Origin: Proteobacteria bacterium UBA6729
Lineage (GTDB): Bacteria; Pseudomonadota; Gammaproteobacteria; Porifericomitales; Porifericomitaceae
Direction of reading: 5' to 3'
Length of the DNA: 8,669 nt
Assembly: GCA_002454015.1 (NCBI GenBank)
Contig: DKIB01000040.1
Coordinates: forward strand, 25,291-33,959
Made by a program: the position numbers and the translations under genes. The notes beneath the pieces were generated by a model that was not told the origin of the DNA, made no database searches, and worked only from the letters and a program-made list of their open reading frames with translations. How positions within the stretch are numbered: position 1 is the stretch's first letter; each line of letters begins with the position of its first letter. This document shows, in pieces, positions 1 through 6,536 of this stretch.

Positions 1-166
1 AATCCAAACCGTCAAAGTCAGGAGCACCACGCGGGTTGGCGGGGGTTACTGTAACCGCTGCGGCAAGTCCCGTCACTGCGGTAGCGGGTTCTCCGGCGGC
101 GCCACAAGACCCTTGTCGGATACCGGTGCCCCTGAGCCCGTGGCCCGCCGCCAGGGCTGCACGGAG
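1..166. other. Unassigned flank downstream of msbA
   Basis: This stretch lies 3' of the msbA stop and runs off the left edge. I see no recognisable gene. The minus strand has no ATG here; a GTG at 76..74 opens a frame to the edge, but it has no well-placed ribosome binding site and no family I recognise. The plus strand has an open frame from base 2 through 391 that runs antisense into msbA, and I read it as a shadow. A small perfect 5-bp hairpin (ACAAG-ACC-CTTGT, 104-116) lies about 50 bp past the msbA stop but has no T-run on either strand, so it is not a convincing terminator. The lpxK gene that often follows msbA is not recognisable in this short piece. Confidence 0.4.
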
Positions 167-1933
167 TCAGTCCGCCGCCTCAGGCACCTGCAACTGTGCA
201 AACAGGCGGCGGTATTCCGCACATTCGGCCAGCAGTTCCTGATGCTTGCCGTTGCCGACGAGGCGGCCCTGCTGCAGCACCAGAATACGCGGCGCACCCT
301 CCACAGTGGTGGCCCGGTGGGCAATAATGATGCAGGTACGGTGTTGCCCGGCGTTGTGTACCGCATCCCTCACATACCGCTCCGAGGCTGAATCCAGTGC
401 AGATGTCGCCTCATCAAGGATCAGTACCGGCGCATCTTTCAGCAGTGCCCGGGCGATGGCGATACGCTGGCGTTGCCCACCGGATAACAACATCCCGTCC
501 TTACCGATGGCACTGTCCATGTCATCGGGCAGGCGTTGTAAAAACTCATCCACACAGGCTGCCTGTATGGCCTGCTGCAGCGCTTGCTGACTACAGTTGG
601 CCGTTATCCCATAGGCGACATTATTACGCACCGTGTCGTTGAACAGCACCACCTCCTGACTGACCACAGCCAGTTGTTGTCGGTAAGATTCCAGCGTGTA
701 GTCACGCACATCATGGCCATCCAGTTCAATGTTCCCGGAGGTTGGGTCATAGAACCGGCACAGCAGATTGATCAGCGTGGACTTGCCGCTGCCGGAAGCC
801 CCCACCAGCGCCACCGTTTCCCCGGTCCGGATGTGCAGGTTGACCTCCTGCAGGGCCGGGGCATCACGCCTCGGGTAGCGGAAACTGACATTGCGCATCT
901 GCAATGTCCCGCGGCTCCCTGCAGCACTCAGCGTGCCGTCATCACGCTCCAGGGGTTGCTGCATCACCGCCTGGATGCTTTCCAGGGCCGCCAGCACCTG
1001 TTGCAGGGCCGCATTGACCATGGATAACTTGCGTACCGGGGGTACCAGCATCAGGAAGACGACGAAGAACGACAACAGATCGCCGATGGAAGACTGACTG
1101 TAGACTACTACCAGCACGATCAACATCAGTATGGGGATACACAGCATGGCCTGCAACAGGAAACGACTCAACAACGCACCACGGGTGGCGCGCACACTGG
1201 AGCGGTAGTGGTCCCGGATGATTCGATCAAAGCGCTCCCGCTCGGTGGCCTGCCCGCCATATACACGTACGATGCGGGCGGCTGCCAGGGCCTGATCCGC
1301 AGCGGCGATCATGGCACCAGTAAGATCCTGAATCTCGTGGTGCGCCTTGCGCAGAAACTGCCTGAACCTCAGCAGAGTGAAGGTGATAGCCGGGGCACTG
1401 AGCAGGGCGATAATGGCAAACAGCCAGTTACTGTAGATCATGAAGGCCACCAGGACAATGATGGTGGGAATATCCTTGAACAGGATGGAGATGGTATCGG
1501 CCACGCAGCGATTGATGGTCGTGGTCTCATTGGTAAAGCGCGCGATCAGGGAGCCACTCTGGACCTGATCAAAGTGCCCAATCGGCAGATACAGCAGTCG
1601 GGCGAACAGGTCATGACGCAGATCCCGGGTGATGCGTAAACTGACCGACTGTGTAGCGCTCTCGCCCAGACTGGTACACAGGGCGCGCAGCAGCACGGCG
1701 AAGATGATCAGTATCGGTATCCCGTAGCTATGCACATCCGGCGCAGTGATCACCTCCTCAGTCAGCGGCTTGATCAGGCTGGCCAGCCCCAGGTTGGTCA
1801 ATGCAGCGCTCAGCATCAGACCAACGGCCATCAGGAACAGCTTGCGGTAGCGCCAGACATAGCCAGAGAACAGCTGTCTGTACAGCGCAAAGTCCCGCAG
1901 CATCGCGCTATCAGTGGTCTTGCCGGATGTCAT
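167..1933 (-). CDS. msbA: MsbA-like lipid A/lipopolysaccharide ABC exporter (fused TM and ATPase half-transporter)
   Basis: The 588-residue product is a half-size type IV ABC exporter. It should work as an inner-membrane homodimer that flips core-lipid A to the periplasmic face. The N-terminal half has about six membrane segments (roughly residues 31-53, 71-90, 148-168, 170-190, 253-279, 283-301). The intervening 'ITRDLRHDLFARLLYLP' and 'GSLIARFTNE' stretches are typical of MsbA. The ATPase half has Walker A GASGSGKST (378-386), a Q-loop glutamine (426), signature LSGGQ (483-487), Walker B VLILDE with D507 and catalytic E508, and H-loop His539 in 'IIAHR'. All are intact. After the H-loop the usual 'LSTIENAD' type segment reads 'ATTVEGAP', a mild divergence. 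Length matches the family (about 580-600). The ATG at 1933 is the first good start, preceded by a weak, close GAGCGAGG. A generic lipid or drug exporter of the same fold is the main alternative. Confidence 0.88.
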   Translation of the reverse strand: MTSGKTTDSAMLRDFALYRQLFSGYVWRYRKLFLMAVGLMLSAALTNLGLASLIKPLTEEVITAPDVHSYGIPILIIFAVLLRALCTSLGESATQSVSLRITRDLRHDLFARLLYLPIGHFDQVQSGSLIARFTNETTTINRCVADTISILFKDIPTIIVLVAFMIYSNWLFAIIALLSAPAITFTLLRFRQFLRKAHHEIQDLTGAMIAAADQALAAARIVRVYGGQATERERFDRIIRDHYRSSVRATRGALLSRFLLQAMLCIPILMLIVLVVVYSQSSIGDLLSFFVVFLMLVPPVRKLSMVNAALQQVLAALESIQAVMQQPLERDDGTLSAAGSRGTLQMRNVSFRYPRRDAPALQEVNLHIRTGETVALVGASGSGKSTLINLLCRFYDPTSGNIELDGHDVRDYTLESYRQQLAVVSQEVVLFNDTVRNNVAYGITANCSQQALQQAIQAACVDEFLQRLPDDMDSAIGKDGMLLSGGQRQRIAIARALLKDAPVLILDEATSALDSASERYVRDAVHNAGQHRTCIIIAHRATTVEGAPRILVLQQGRLVGNGKHQELLAECAEYRRLFAQLQVPEAAD

Positions 1934-2087
1934 CCTCGCTCACATGCCCGGTGCACGGGGGCAGCAGCACAGTGCTGTGCCAACTCCATGCAGAGTGCGG
2001 TCGGCAGTGCCGGAAATCGCGGGACTCCACCTGCAAAATGGCAATAAACAATCATGGGATTAAACACGCAGCTATGCTGCAGTGATG

Positions 2088-2117
2088 ATGGTACGACAGT
2101 CCATACAGCAATATCAA
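2088..2117 (-). promoter_or_regulatory. Possible sigma-70-like promoter for msbA
   Basis: Read on the minus strand there is TTGATA (plus positions 2117..2112), an 18-base spacer, then TACCAT (2093..2088). The first element matches the -35 consensus at four of six bases and the second matches the -10 consensus at four of six. It would start transcription about 150 bases before the msbA ATG, leaving a leader that carries both small dyads. Weak matches of this quality occur by chance, so this is only a candidate. Confidence 0.25.
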
Positions 2118-2126
2118 GGACAGGCA

Positions 2127-2188
2127 GGGGCAGTCCGCCCCGGCGAGCCAGGGCTGCGAAATACCCGCCGGGGCGGTTATACTGCCCC
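2127..2188. repeat. Large bulged inverted repeat in front of prk
   Basis: The left arm, 2127-2145, is GGGGCAGTCCGCCCCGGCG. Its exact reverse complement appears on the right in two pieces: CGCCGGGGCGG at 2166-2176 and ACTGCCCC at 2181-2188. These are split only by the four-base bulge TTAT (2177-2180). This gives 19 perfect base pairs around a 20-base loop. Allowing one more bulged C, a further CA/TG pairing extends the stem on the outside. The right arm contains TATACT (2178-2183), a -10-like element, and ends just before the prk ribosome binding site. There is no T-run on either side, so it is not an ordinary intrinsic terminator. It could be an operator dyad, a 5'-leader hairpin controlling prk translation, or a remnant of a small repeat element; the sequence does not decide. 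Confidence 0.8.
2178..2183 (+). promoter_or_regulatory. Possible -10 element for prk
   Basis: TATACT matches the -10 consensus at five of six bases and sits inside the right arm of the inverted repeat. The hexamer 17 bases upstream, TGCGAA (2155-2160), is a poor -35, so an activator would be needed. LysR-type CbbR commonly plays that part for Calvin-cycle genes, but I cannot identify a CbbR site here. Transcription would start about at 2190, leaving a very short leader. Confidence 0.25.
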
Positions 2189-2190
2189 CT

Positions 2191-2196
2191 GAGGGG
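2191..2196 (+). promoter_or_regulatory. Ribosome binding site of prk, fixes the start
   Basis: GAGGGG lies seven bases before the ATG at 2204. It supports that ATG over the in-frame upstream ATG at 2054, whose extra 50 residues have no similarity to phosphoribulokinases and would be encoded across the inverted repeat. Confidence 0.7.
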
Positions 2197-2203
2197 ATTA
2201 TCC

Positions 2204-3073
2204 ATGTCTGAACAGCACCCAATCGTGGCGATTACCGGCTCTTCCGGGTCTGGTACCACCAATGTACGCATGGCCTTTGAGCGAGTGTTCCGGTCTGAGG
2301 GTATCCATCCGGCCTATATAGAGGGGGATGGCTTCCATCGCTATGACCGCCAGACCATGGAGACGATGATGCGGGATGCGCTGCGGGTCACGCACTTCGG
2401 GCCGGAGGGCAATCTGCTGGATGAACTGCAGGCGGTGTTTGCGGAGTACGCCGAGCGGGGCGAGGGGCGGCGGCGCCACTATGTGCATAATGCCGAGGAG
2501 GCAGCCCGCTATGGTGCCCAGCCGGGTGCGCTGACGGACTGGGAGCCGTTGCCGGAAGGGACCGATCTGCTGTTCTATGAGGGCCTGCACGGGGGGTTGG
2601 TGACCGCGCAGAACGATGTGGCAGGGCATGTGGACCTGCTCATCGGCATCGCACCGATCATCAATCTGGAGTGGATCCAGAAGATCCACCGGGACAAGGA
2701 GGTGCGGGGGTATACGGAGGCAGGTGCGGTCGAACTGATCTTGGGCCGGATGCATGACTATGTGCACTATATCGTGCCGCAGTTCTCCCGTACCCATGCC
2801 AATCTGCAGCGCGTACCCACCGTGGATACCGCCAATCCCTTCTCTGCCGGTGAGGTGCCGAGCAATGATCAGAGCTACGCGGTGCTGCATATACGCGATT
2901 CCGGCAAGGTTCGTGTGGACTTCCCCTATTTGTTGCAGATGCTGCCCGGGTCGTTCATGTCTGCACCTGATACCATCGTGATTCCTGCATCCAAGAAGGT
3001 TTTTGCCATACAATTGATCATGACGCCCGTGTTGACCGGTCTGGTGGCCCGGAGTCGGCATCGGTCTGTCTGA
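2204..3073 (+). CDS. prkB: Phosphoribulokinase, class I (octameric proteobacterial type)
   Basis: This 289-residue enzyme phosphorylates ribulose 5-phosphate with ATP to ribulose 1,5-bisphosphate, the CO2 acceptor of the Calvin-Benson cycle, in the cytosol. The P-loop is GSSGSGTT (12-19). The segment 'IEGDGFHRYDR' places Asp42, His45 and Arg49 at the same numbers as the catalytic/substrate residues described for the Rhodobacter sphaeroides enzyme. 'FYEGLHGG' carries the Walker B glutamate (Glu126), and 'NLEWIQKIHRDKEVRGY' (154-170) supplies Lys160, Arg163, Asp164 and Arg168. 'PQFSRTHANLQRVPTVDTANPF' and 'VDFPYLLQML' are further family blocks. Length is typical (about 290). No RuBisCO or other cbb gene is in the window, so prk stands apart from any cbb operon here. 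The 'PrkB' of heterotrophic enterobacteria is similar, so autotrophy is likely but not certain. The C-terminal 30 residues are less conserved than the rest. Confidence 0.93.
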   Translation: MSEQHPIVAITGSSGSGTTNVRMAFERVFRSEGIHPAYIEGDGFHRYDRQTMETMMRDALRVTHFGPEGNLLDELQAVFAEYAERGEGRRRHYVHNAEEAARYGAQPGALTDWEPLPEGTDLLFYEGLHGGLVTAQNDVAGHVDLLIGIAPIINLEWIQKIHRDKEVRGYTEAGAVELILGRMHDYVHYIVPQFSRTHANLQRVPTVDTANPFSAGEVPSNDQSYAVLHIRDSGKVRVDFPYLLQMLPGSFMSAPDTIVIPASKKVFAIQLIMTPVLTGLVARSRHRSV

Positions 3074-3084
3074 TTTGCGAGAGC

Positions 3085-3090
3085 GAGAGG
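3085..3090 (+). promoter_or_regulatory. Ribosome binding site of the ParA-family gene
   Basis: GAGAGG ends eight bases before the ATG at 3099. It favours that ATG over the in-frame TTG at 3075, which would add eight charged residues (MREREGQV) before the usual ParA start, just after the prk stop. Confidence 0.6.
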
Positions 3091-3098
3091 GTCAAGTT

Positions 3099-3743
3099 AT
3101 GTACACCATCACTGTTATGAATCCCAAGGGGGGCTGTGGCAAGAGCACGCTGGCCGTCAATATTGCCGGGATGTATGCCCTGCAAGGCAGCCGCAGCAAG
3201 GCAGCCCTGCTGGATCTGGACCCGCAGGGCTCCAGCCGCTTCTGGTTACAGCAACGGTCCCCGGACCGCCCCCCCATAGGCACGGCGACCCGGCGCAGTG
3301 CCGTGCCCGCCGACACCGATGTGCTGGTCATCGACACGCCGGCAGGCATGAGTGCCCGGCAGCTGGTTCTGGCAGACGAGACGGATGTGCTGGTCGTCCC
3401 GATGCTGCCTTCCCCCATTGACGTGGCGGCGGCCCGGGCCTTTCTGGACCAGTTACAGGGGTGCAAGCGCATCCGCAGTGGCCGGGTGCGTGTCGGCACC
3501 GTGGCCAACCGGGCTCGGGAGGATACGCTGGCATCGGCCCGGCTGGAGGACTTTCTGGAGGGTTTGCAGATCGGGGGGCACAGGGTGGAGATGATTACCA
3601 TGCTCCGCCCCACTCACAACTACGTATACGCAGTGGACCGGGGCCTGACCATATTTGAGTTATCGCCTTCCAGATGCTACTACGATCAGGAGCAGTGGCA
3701 GCCCCTGCTGAGCTGGTTGCGCCGCGGCAACACGGGGCGGTGA
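3099..3743 (+). CDS. ParA/MinD-family ATPase, short solitary type
   Basis: This 214-residue cytosolic protein has the deviant Walker A box NPKGGCGKST (8-17), with both the signature Lys10 and the P-loop Lys15. It also has 'LLDLDPQGSS' (37-46), Walker B-like 'VLVIDTPAG' (75-83), and the 'VPMLPSPIDVAAA' block after it. It begins directly at the ATPase core with no N-terminal DNA-binding domain. The C-terminal 'FELSPSRCYYDQEQWQPLLSWL' stretch matches a conserved gammaproteobacterial group of solitary ParA proteins whose cargo is mostly undefined. Relatives of the fold position plasmids, chromosomes, chemoreceptors or carboxysomes by ATP-dependent patterning on the nucleoid. No ParB-like or McdB-like partner is encoded next to it. 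It lies 25 bp after prk on the same strand and is probably co-transcribed. A role tied to carbon fixation is a guess from position only. Confidence 0.85.
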   Translation: MYTITVMNPKGGCGKSTLAVNIAGMYALQGSRSKAALLDLDPQGSSRFWLQQRSPDRPPIGTATRRSAVPADTDVLVIDTPAGMSARQLVLADETDVLVVPMLPSPIDVAAARAFLDQLQGCKRIRSGRVRVGTVANRAREDTLASARLEDFLEGLQIGGHRVEMITMLRPTHNYVYAVDRGLTIFELSPSRCYYDQEQWQPLLSWLRRGNTGR

Positions 3744-3744
3744 A

Positions 3745-5670
3745 CTACCGCAGGCGCGGACTGAAGCCCCGGACCATCCGGTGCAGCCGCATCGGGCTGC
3801 CCTGACCGTCACCGTAGCGTATGCGTATGTACAGGCGTGTCACCGCGTGGATATGGCTGCCCTGCCTGCATAGCGCCGCCGCCTGGCGGGCAAAATCCAG
3901 CGGGCCCTGGGCCGAGTGTTTGTGGATGCCGATACGGGCCAGTTTCCCCACGAAGCGTCGGTAGGCGCGCAGGGTCGGATCCGTGGCCCGGTGCTGGCGA
4001 TGCAGCAGCAGCGCCAGATAGCCCAGGAACAGCACCGCAGCCAGCCCCGCCAGCACTACCGCAAAGGTCCATGGCGTGGCGCGTTGCCCCCCCAGACTGT
4101 ACAGCAGTTGCCGCTGCTGGTCCCGGTCATAGCCGATCACCCATTGATTCCAGCCATTGTCGGCTGCATCCAGGCTGTCCTGTAGTAGCGTCCACAGATT
4201 GTGCACCTCACTGTCCCGACCCAGCAGGGTAGTGTCCGGCATCAGCCCCTCCAGGCCCTGCTGCACCCGTTCGGGGGCCACTACCCGGGTCGGGTCCACC
4301 CGTTGCCAACCCCGTTCTGCATCCAGGATCTCCACCCAGGCGTGTGCATCGCGCTGACGGATCGTGTAGTAGTTGCCGACCCGATTCAAGGTGCCGCCCT
4401 GATAGCCGGTCACGATGCGGGCCGGAATGCCTGCCGCCCGGGCCAGCACTGCCAGCGCTGCCGCATAATGCCCGCAGAACCCCTCCCGGGACTCAAACAA
4501 CAAAAAATCCACGCTATCGCCCCGGGTGCTTTGCGGGCTCAGGGTGTACGTAAAGTCTTCTTCACGCAGCAGTCGCAGGACACGCTCAATGATGGCCCGC
4601 GGGGACAGCCCCGCTGCCCGCCAGGAACGCGCCAGCGCCACCGCCCCTGGATGCTTGCCGGGGGGCAGTTGCAGGGCGCGCTGCAGTTCCCGGGGGCCGG
4701 CGCCGGAGATGTGATATTGCGTATACGAGCCCAGCTGGTAGCGGGTTCTCTGCTGGATGGGCCGGGTCGTCAGCAGCTGCAGGTCCGCAGACAGGGTGGC
4801 TCCCTCCGGCACCTGGGCAGGGATATCGATGGCGAACAGGCGGCGGTGCGGGCTGGGCTCCAGGGTTACCGTGTAGATCAGGGGTGGGGCACCTGTACCA
4901 CGGAGCTGCGGTATGGCGGCCCGGGGCGAGGCCCGTCCGGCTGACCAGGTGTTGCCGTTGGTGTACCAGAACACCGGTCCGCGCCAGTACAACTGCTGCG
5001 GGTCAGGCGCATTGCCATGAAACTTTACCCGGAATGCGATGGCATCCGATTGACTCAACTGGCTGATGCTGCCGGGCGTCATCGTATTACTGAGGCCGGT
5101 GGTGGCCGTGGACGGATCCTGAAAGATACTCCACAGCGGCCCCGGCAGGCGGGGAAACAGCACAAAGCCCACGATCATAAAGGGCACTGCCGCCAGCCAC
5201 ATCCGGGCGCTCAGCAGCAGTGCCCGCCGCACCCGGGGGGGCTCGGGAGCACCATGCAGGAGTACGGAAGCAGCGAGCAGCAGCAGGATTACGGGCAGGG
5301 TCAACAGGGCGGCATAGAGCCCCTGTGCATGGATGAAGTGGGTCGCCACCATGAACAGACCCAGCATCACCAGCACCTGAAAATCGCGGTGGCTGCGCAA
5401 CTCCCGAAACTTCAACACCGTCAGCAGGGGCACCAGGGCCAGTCCGGGTTCCCGACCGAACAGATAACCATAGCTGCCGTAGATTGAACCCACCGCAACC
5501 CCCAGCAGGCAATAACCGATCAAACGGTTGGGTCGCCGCCGCATACCCCACTGCAACAGGCACAGGGCCACGAACACAACACTGATCCAGATCGGCAGCC
5601 GGGGGGCGTGCAGGGCATACCCCCACAGGATTGCAGCTGCCAGGCAGTAGACAGGCAGGCGCTCAGTCAT
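3745..5670 (-). CDS. tgpA: TgpA-like membrane transglutaminase (DUF3488 / transglutaminase-like / DUF4129)
   Basis: The 641-residue product is an inner-membrane protein with a large periplasmic domain. Residues 1-172 hold several hydrophobic helices (about 5-20, 27-42, 50-70, 97-113, 118-138, 152-172), corresponding to DUF3488. The transglutaminase core follows with a complete triad: Cys399 in 'SREGFCGHYA', His443 in 'RDAHAWVEI' and Asp459 in 'RVDPTRV'. A last membrane helix (533-556) leads to a cytosolic tail with 'LRAYRRFVGKLARIGIHKHSAQGPLDFARQ', typical of DUF4129. The homologous TgpA of Pseudomonas aeruginosa is reported as needed for viability, with periplasmic transglutaminase activity; the natural substrate is unclear. 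The gene starts inside the end of the DUF58 gene (8-bp overlap), has only a poor ribosome binding site, and so is probably translated by coupling. It is the last gene of the block. Confidence 0.9.
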   Translation of the reverse strand: MTERLPVYCLAAAILWGYALHAPRLPIWISVVFVALCLLQWGMRRRPNRLIGYCLLGVAVGSIYGSYGYLFGREPGLALVPLLTVLKFRELRSHRDFQVLVMLGLFMVATHFIHAQGLYAALLTLPVILLLLAASVLLHGAPEPPRVRRALLLSARMWLAAVPFMIVGFVLFPRLPGPLWSIFQDPSTATTGLSNTMTPGSISQLSQSDAIAFRVKFHGNAPDPQQLYWRGPVFWYTNGNTWSAGRASPRAAIPQLRGTGAPPLIYTVTLEPSPHRRLFAIDIPAQVPEGATLSADLQLLTTRPIQQRTRYQLGSYTQYHISGAGPRELQRALQLPPGKHPGAVALARSWRAAGLSPRAIIERVLRLLREEDFTYTLSPQSTRGDSVDFLLFESREGFCGHYAAALAVLARAAGIPARIVTGYQGGTLNRVGNYYTIRQRDAHAWVEILDAERGWQRVDPTRVVAPERVQQGLEGLMPDTTLLGRDSEVHNLWTLLQDSLDAADNGWNQWVIGYDRDQQRQLLYSLGGQRATPWTFAVVLAGLAAVLFLGYLALLLHRQHRATDPTLRAYRRFVGKLARIGIHKHSAQGPLDFARQAAALCRQGSHIHAVTRLYIRIRYGDGQGSPMRLHRMVRGFSPRLR

Positions 5671-6535
5671 ACAGTGCCAGTGCCTGCAGACAGGTCTGCT
5701 TGTGCGCTACACCTGTCCCGGTTGCTATGTTGTTGCCGGGCAGTCGCAGCGCGTAGCTGTTTTGTGATTGTTCCGCCTGCAGTACCCAACTGCACAGCTG
5801 TGACAGCCGGGTCTCCGGGTCACCGGTGAGGGCATGCCAGTCCAGCACCAGTCGGGATTGTGCGGGATCGCTGAAGCGATTGATCAGCAGGGTATCGCTA
5901 CGCAGGCTCTTCCAGGCGATGCTGCGCGGTGGGTCACCGGGCTGATAGGTGCGAAAGCCCTGAAAGTCATTGGCACCTGTTTGTACATGCAGTGGGTTGG
6001 AGAGGGCATGCTCCTCCTCAACAAGCTGCTGTGCGGGGGCGTGCCGGGGGGGCTCCGGACGCGGGTATACCAGACCGCGCACCCCGCCGGGCAACAGCGT
6101 CCAGGCCCGGAACAGCCCCGCCGGATATTGTGTAGAGACACGCACCGTCCCCAGTGGCAACCAGCCGCGTTGCCTGGCGGGCACCCGCAGTTCCAGATGG
6201 CGTTCAACCTGTGCCTGCAGATGTACCGGCCCGGTTGTAGAGGGCAGCAGCAGACTGCGTGTGCCGGTCGGGCTGAGAGCCCGCACCGTAAACACGGCAT
6301 ACTCATCCACAAAGACCGGAGCAGCGGGGGTGATGTGCAGGCAGAGCCCGTAGATGTTGCTGTAGGTGTACAACAGGCAGACCAGAAACAGCCCGATCAG
6401 CAAAAAGCTCAGGGCATAGATCAGGGCATTGTTGAAGTTAACGGCACACAGAAAGATCGTGAGCAGGCCGATCAGGTAGATGCCTCCCTCGCGAGAGGGC
6501 CAGATGTAGATGTTGCGGATGCCGAGCCTGAACAT
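5663..6535 (-). CDS. DUF58-domain membrane protein
   Basis: The 290-residue product has two hydrophobic helices near the N-terminus (about 19-34 and 37-57), then a soluble region. 'RGWLPLGTVRVSTQYPAGLFRAW' (123-145) and the DUF58 signature 'DFQGFRTYQPGDPPRSIAWK' (190-209) are both clear, followed by 'SRLVLDW' (227-233), the start of a vWA-like strand. It is near the short end of the family but both ends look normal, closing with 'LQALALYD'. DUF58 proteins are nearly always next to MoxR ATPases, and the pair is thought to work together on envelope or protein-complex maturation; the biochemical role is not settled. The ATG follows the moxR stop after one base. The nearest strong AGGAGG (plus positions 6551-6556) is 15 bases upstream, longer than usual, which suggests coupling with moxR translation. 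Confidence 0.88.
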   Translation of the reverse strand: MFRLGIRNIYIWPSREGGIYLIGLLTIFLCAVNFNNALIYALSFLLIGLFLVCLLYTYSNIYGLCLHITPAAPVFVDEYAVFTVRALSPTGTRSLLLPSTTGPVHLQAQVERHLELRVPARQRGWLPLGTVRVSTQYPAGLFRAWTLLPGGVRGLVYPRPEPPRHAPAQQLVEEEHALSNPLHVQTGANDFQGFRTYQPGDPPRSIAWKSLRSDTLLINRFSDPAQSRLVLDWHALTGDPETRLSQLCSWVLQAEQSQNSYALRLPGNNIATGTGVAHKQTCLQALALYD

Positions 6536-6536
6536 A

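Larger units (their letters stand above)
1934..2203. promoter_or_regulatory. Divergent intergenic region between msbA and prk
   Basis: This 270-bp region should hold the promoters of both msbA (leftward) and prk (rightward). It contains a 13-bp odd palindrome CAGCACAGTGCTG (1965-1977), a dyad GCAGC-TAT-GCTGC (2068-2080), an AT-richer stretch around 2030-2065, and the large inverted repeat at 2127-2188. A minus-strand open frame (start at 2044, stop at 1932-1930) would give a 41-residue peptide ending in an ATGA overlap with msbA. It has no visible ribosome binding site and no family match, so I do not call it a gene. The role of the dyads as operators is inference. Confidence 0.5.

Noticed and set aside
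104..116. Hairpin ACAAG-ACC-CTTGT as the msbA terminator
   Set aside because: The stem is only five pairs with a three-base loop and has no T-run on either strand.
2..391. Plus-strand open frame with 'CNRCGKSRHC' that looked like a possible zinc-binding motif
   Set aside because: Most of it lies antisense to the conserved end of msbA, and the only ATG comes after the cysteine cluster. Probably a shadow frame.
1930..2044. A 41-residue minus-strand peptide ending in an ATGA overlap with msbA
   Set aside because: The overlap is suggestive, but there is no ribosome binding site before the ATG, no recognisable sequence, and the same frame is open by chance well into prk.
2127..2188. The large inverted repeat read as a Rho-independent terminator
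   Set aside because: No T-run follows on the plus strand (GAGGGGATTATCC) or on the minus strand (CCTGCCTGTCC), so the usual terminator form is absent.
2054..2203. N-terminal 50-residue extension of PRK from the ATG at 2054
   Set aside because: The extension has no PRK similarity and crosses the inverted repeat. The ATG at 2204 has a good RBS and puts the catalytic residues at family positions.
2198..3061. A 287-codon minus-strand frame opposite phosphoribulokinase
   Set aside because: The sense strand encodes a full-length PRK with all catalytic residues; the antisense product is rich in His, Gln, Arg and Pro and matches no family I know.
5087..5626. A 179-codon minus-strand frame inside the tgpA-like gene
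   Set aside because: It lies in another frame of the same strand under the membrane part of a well-supported gene, with proline/glycine-rich shadow composition.
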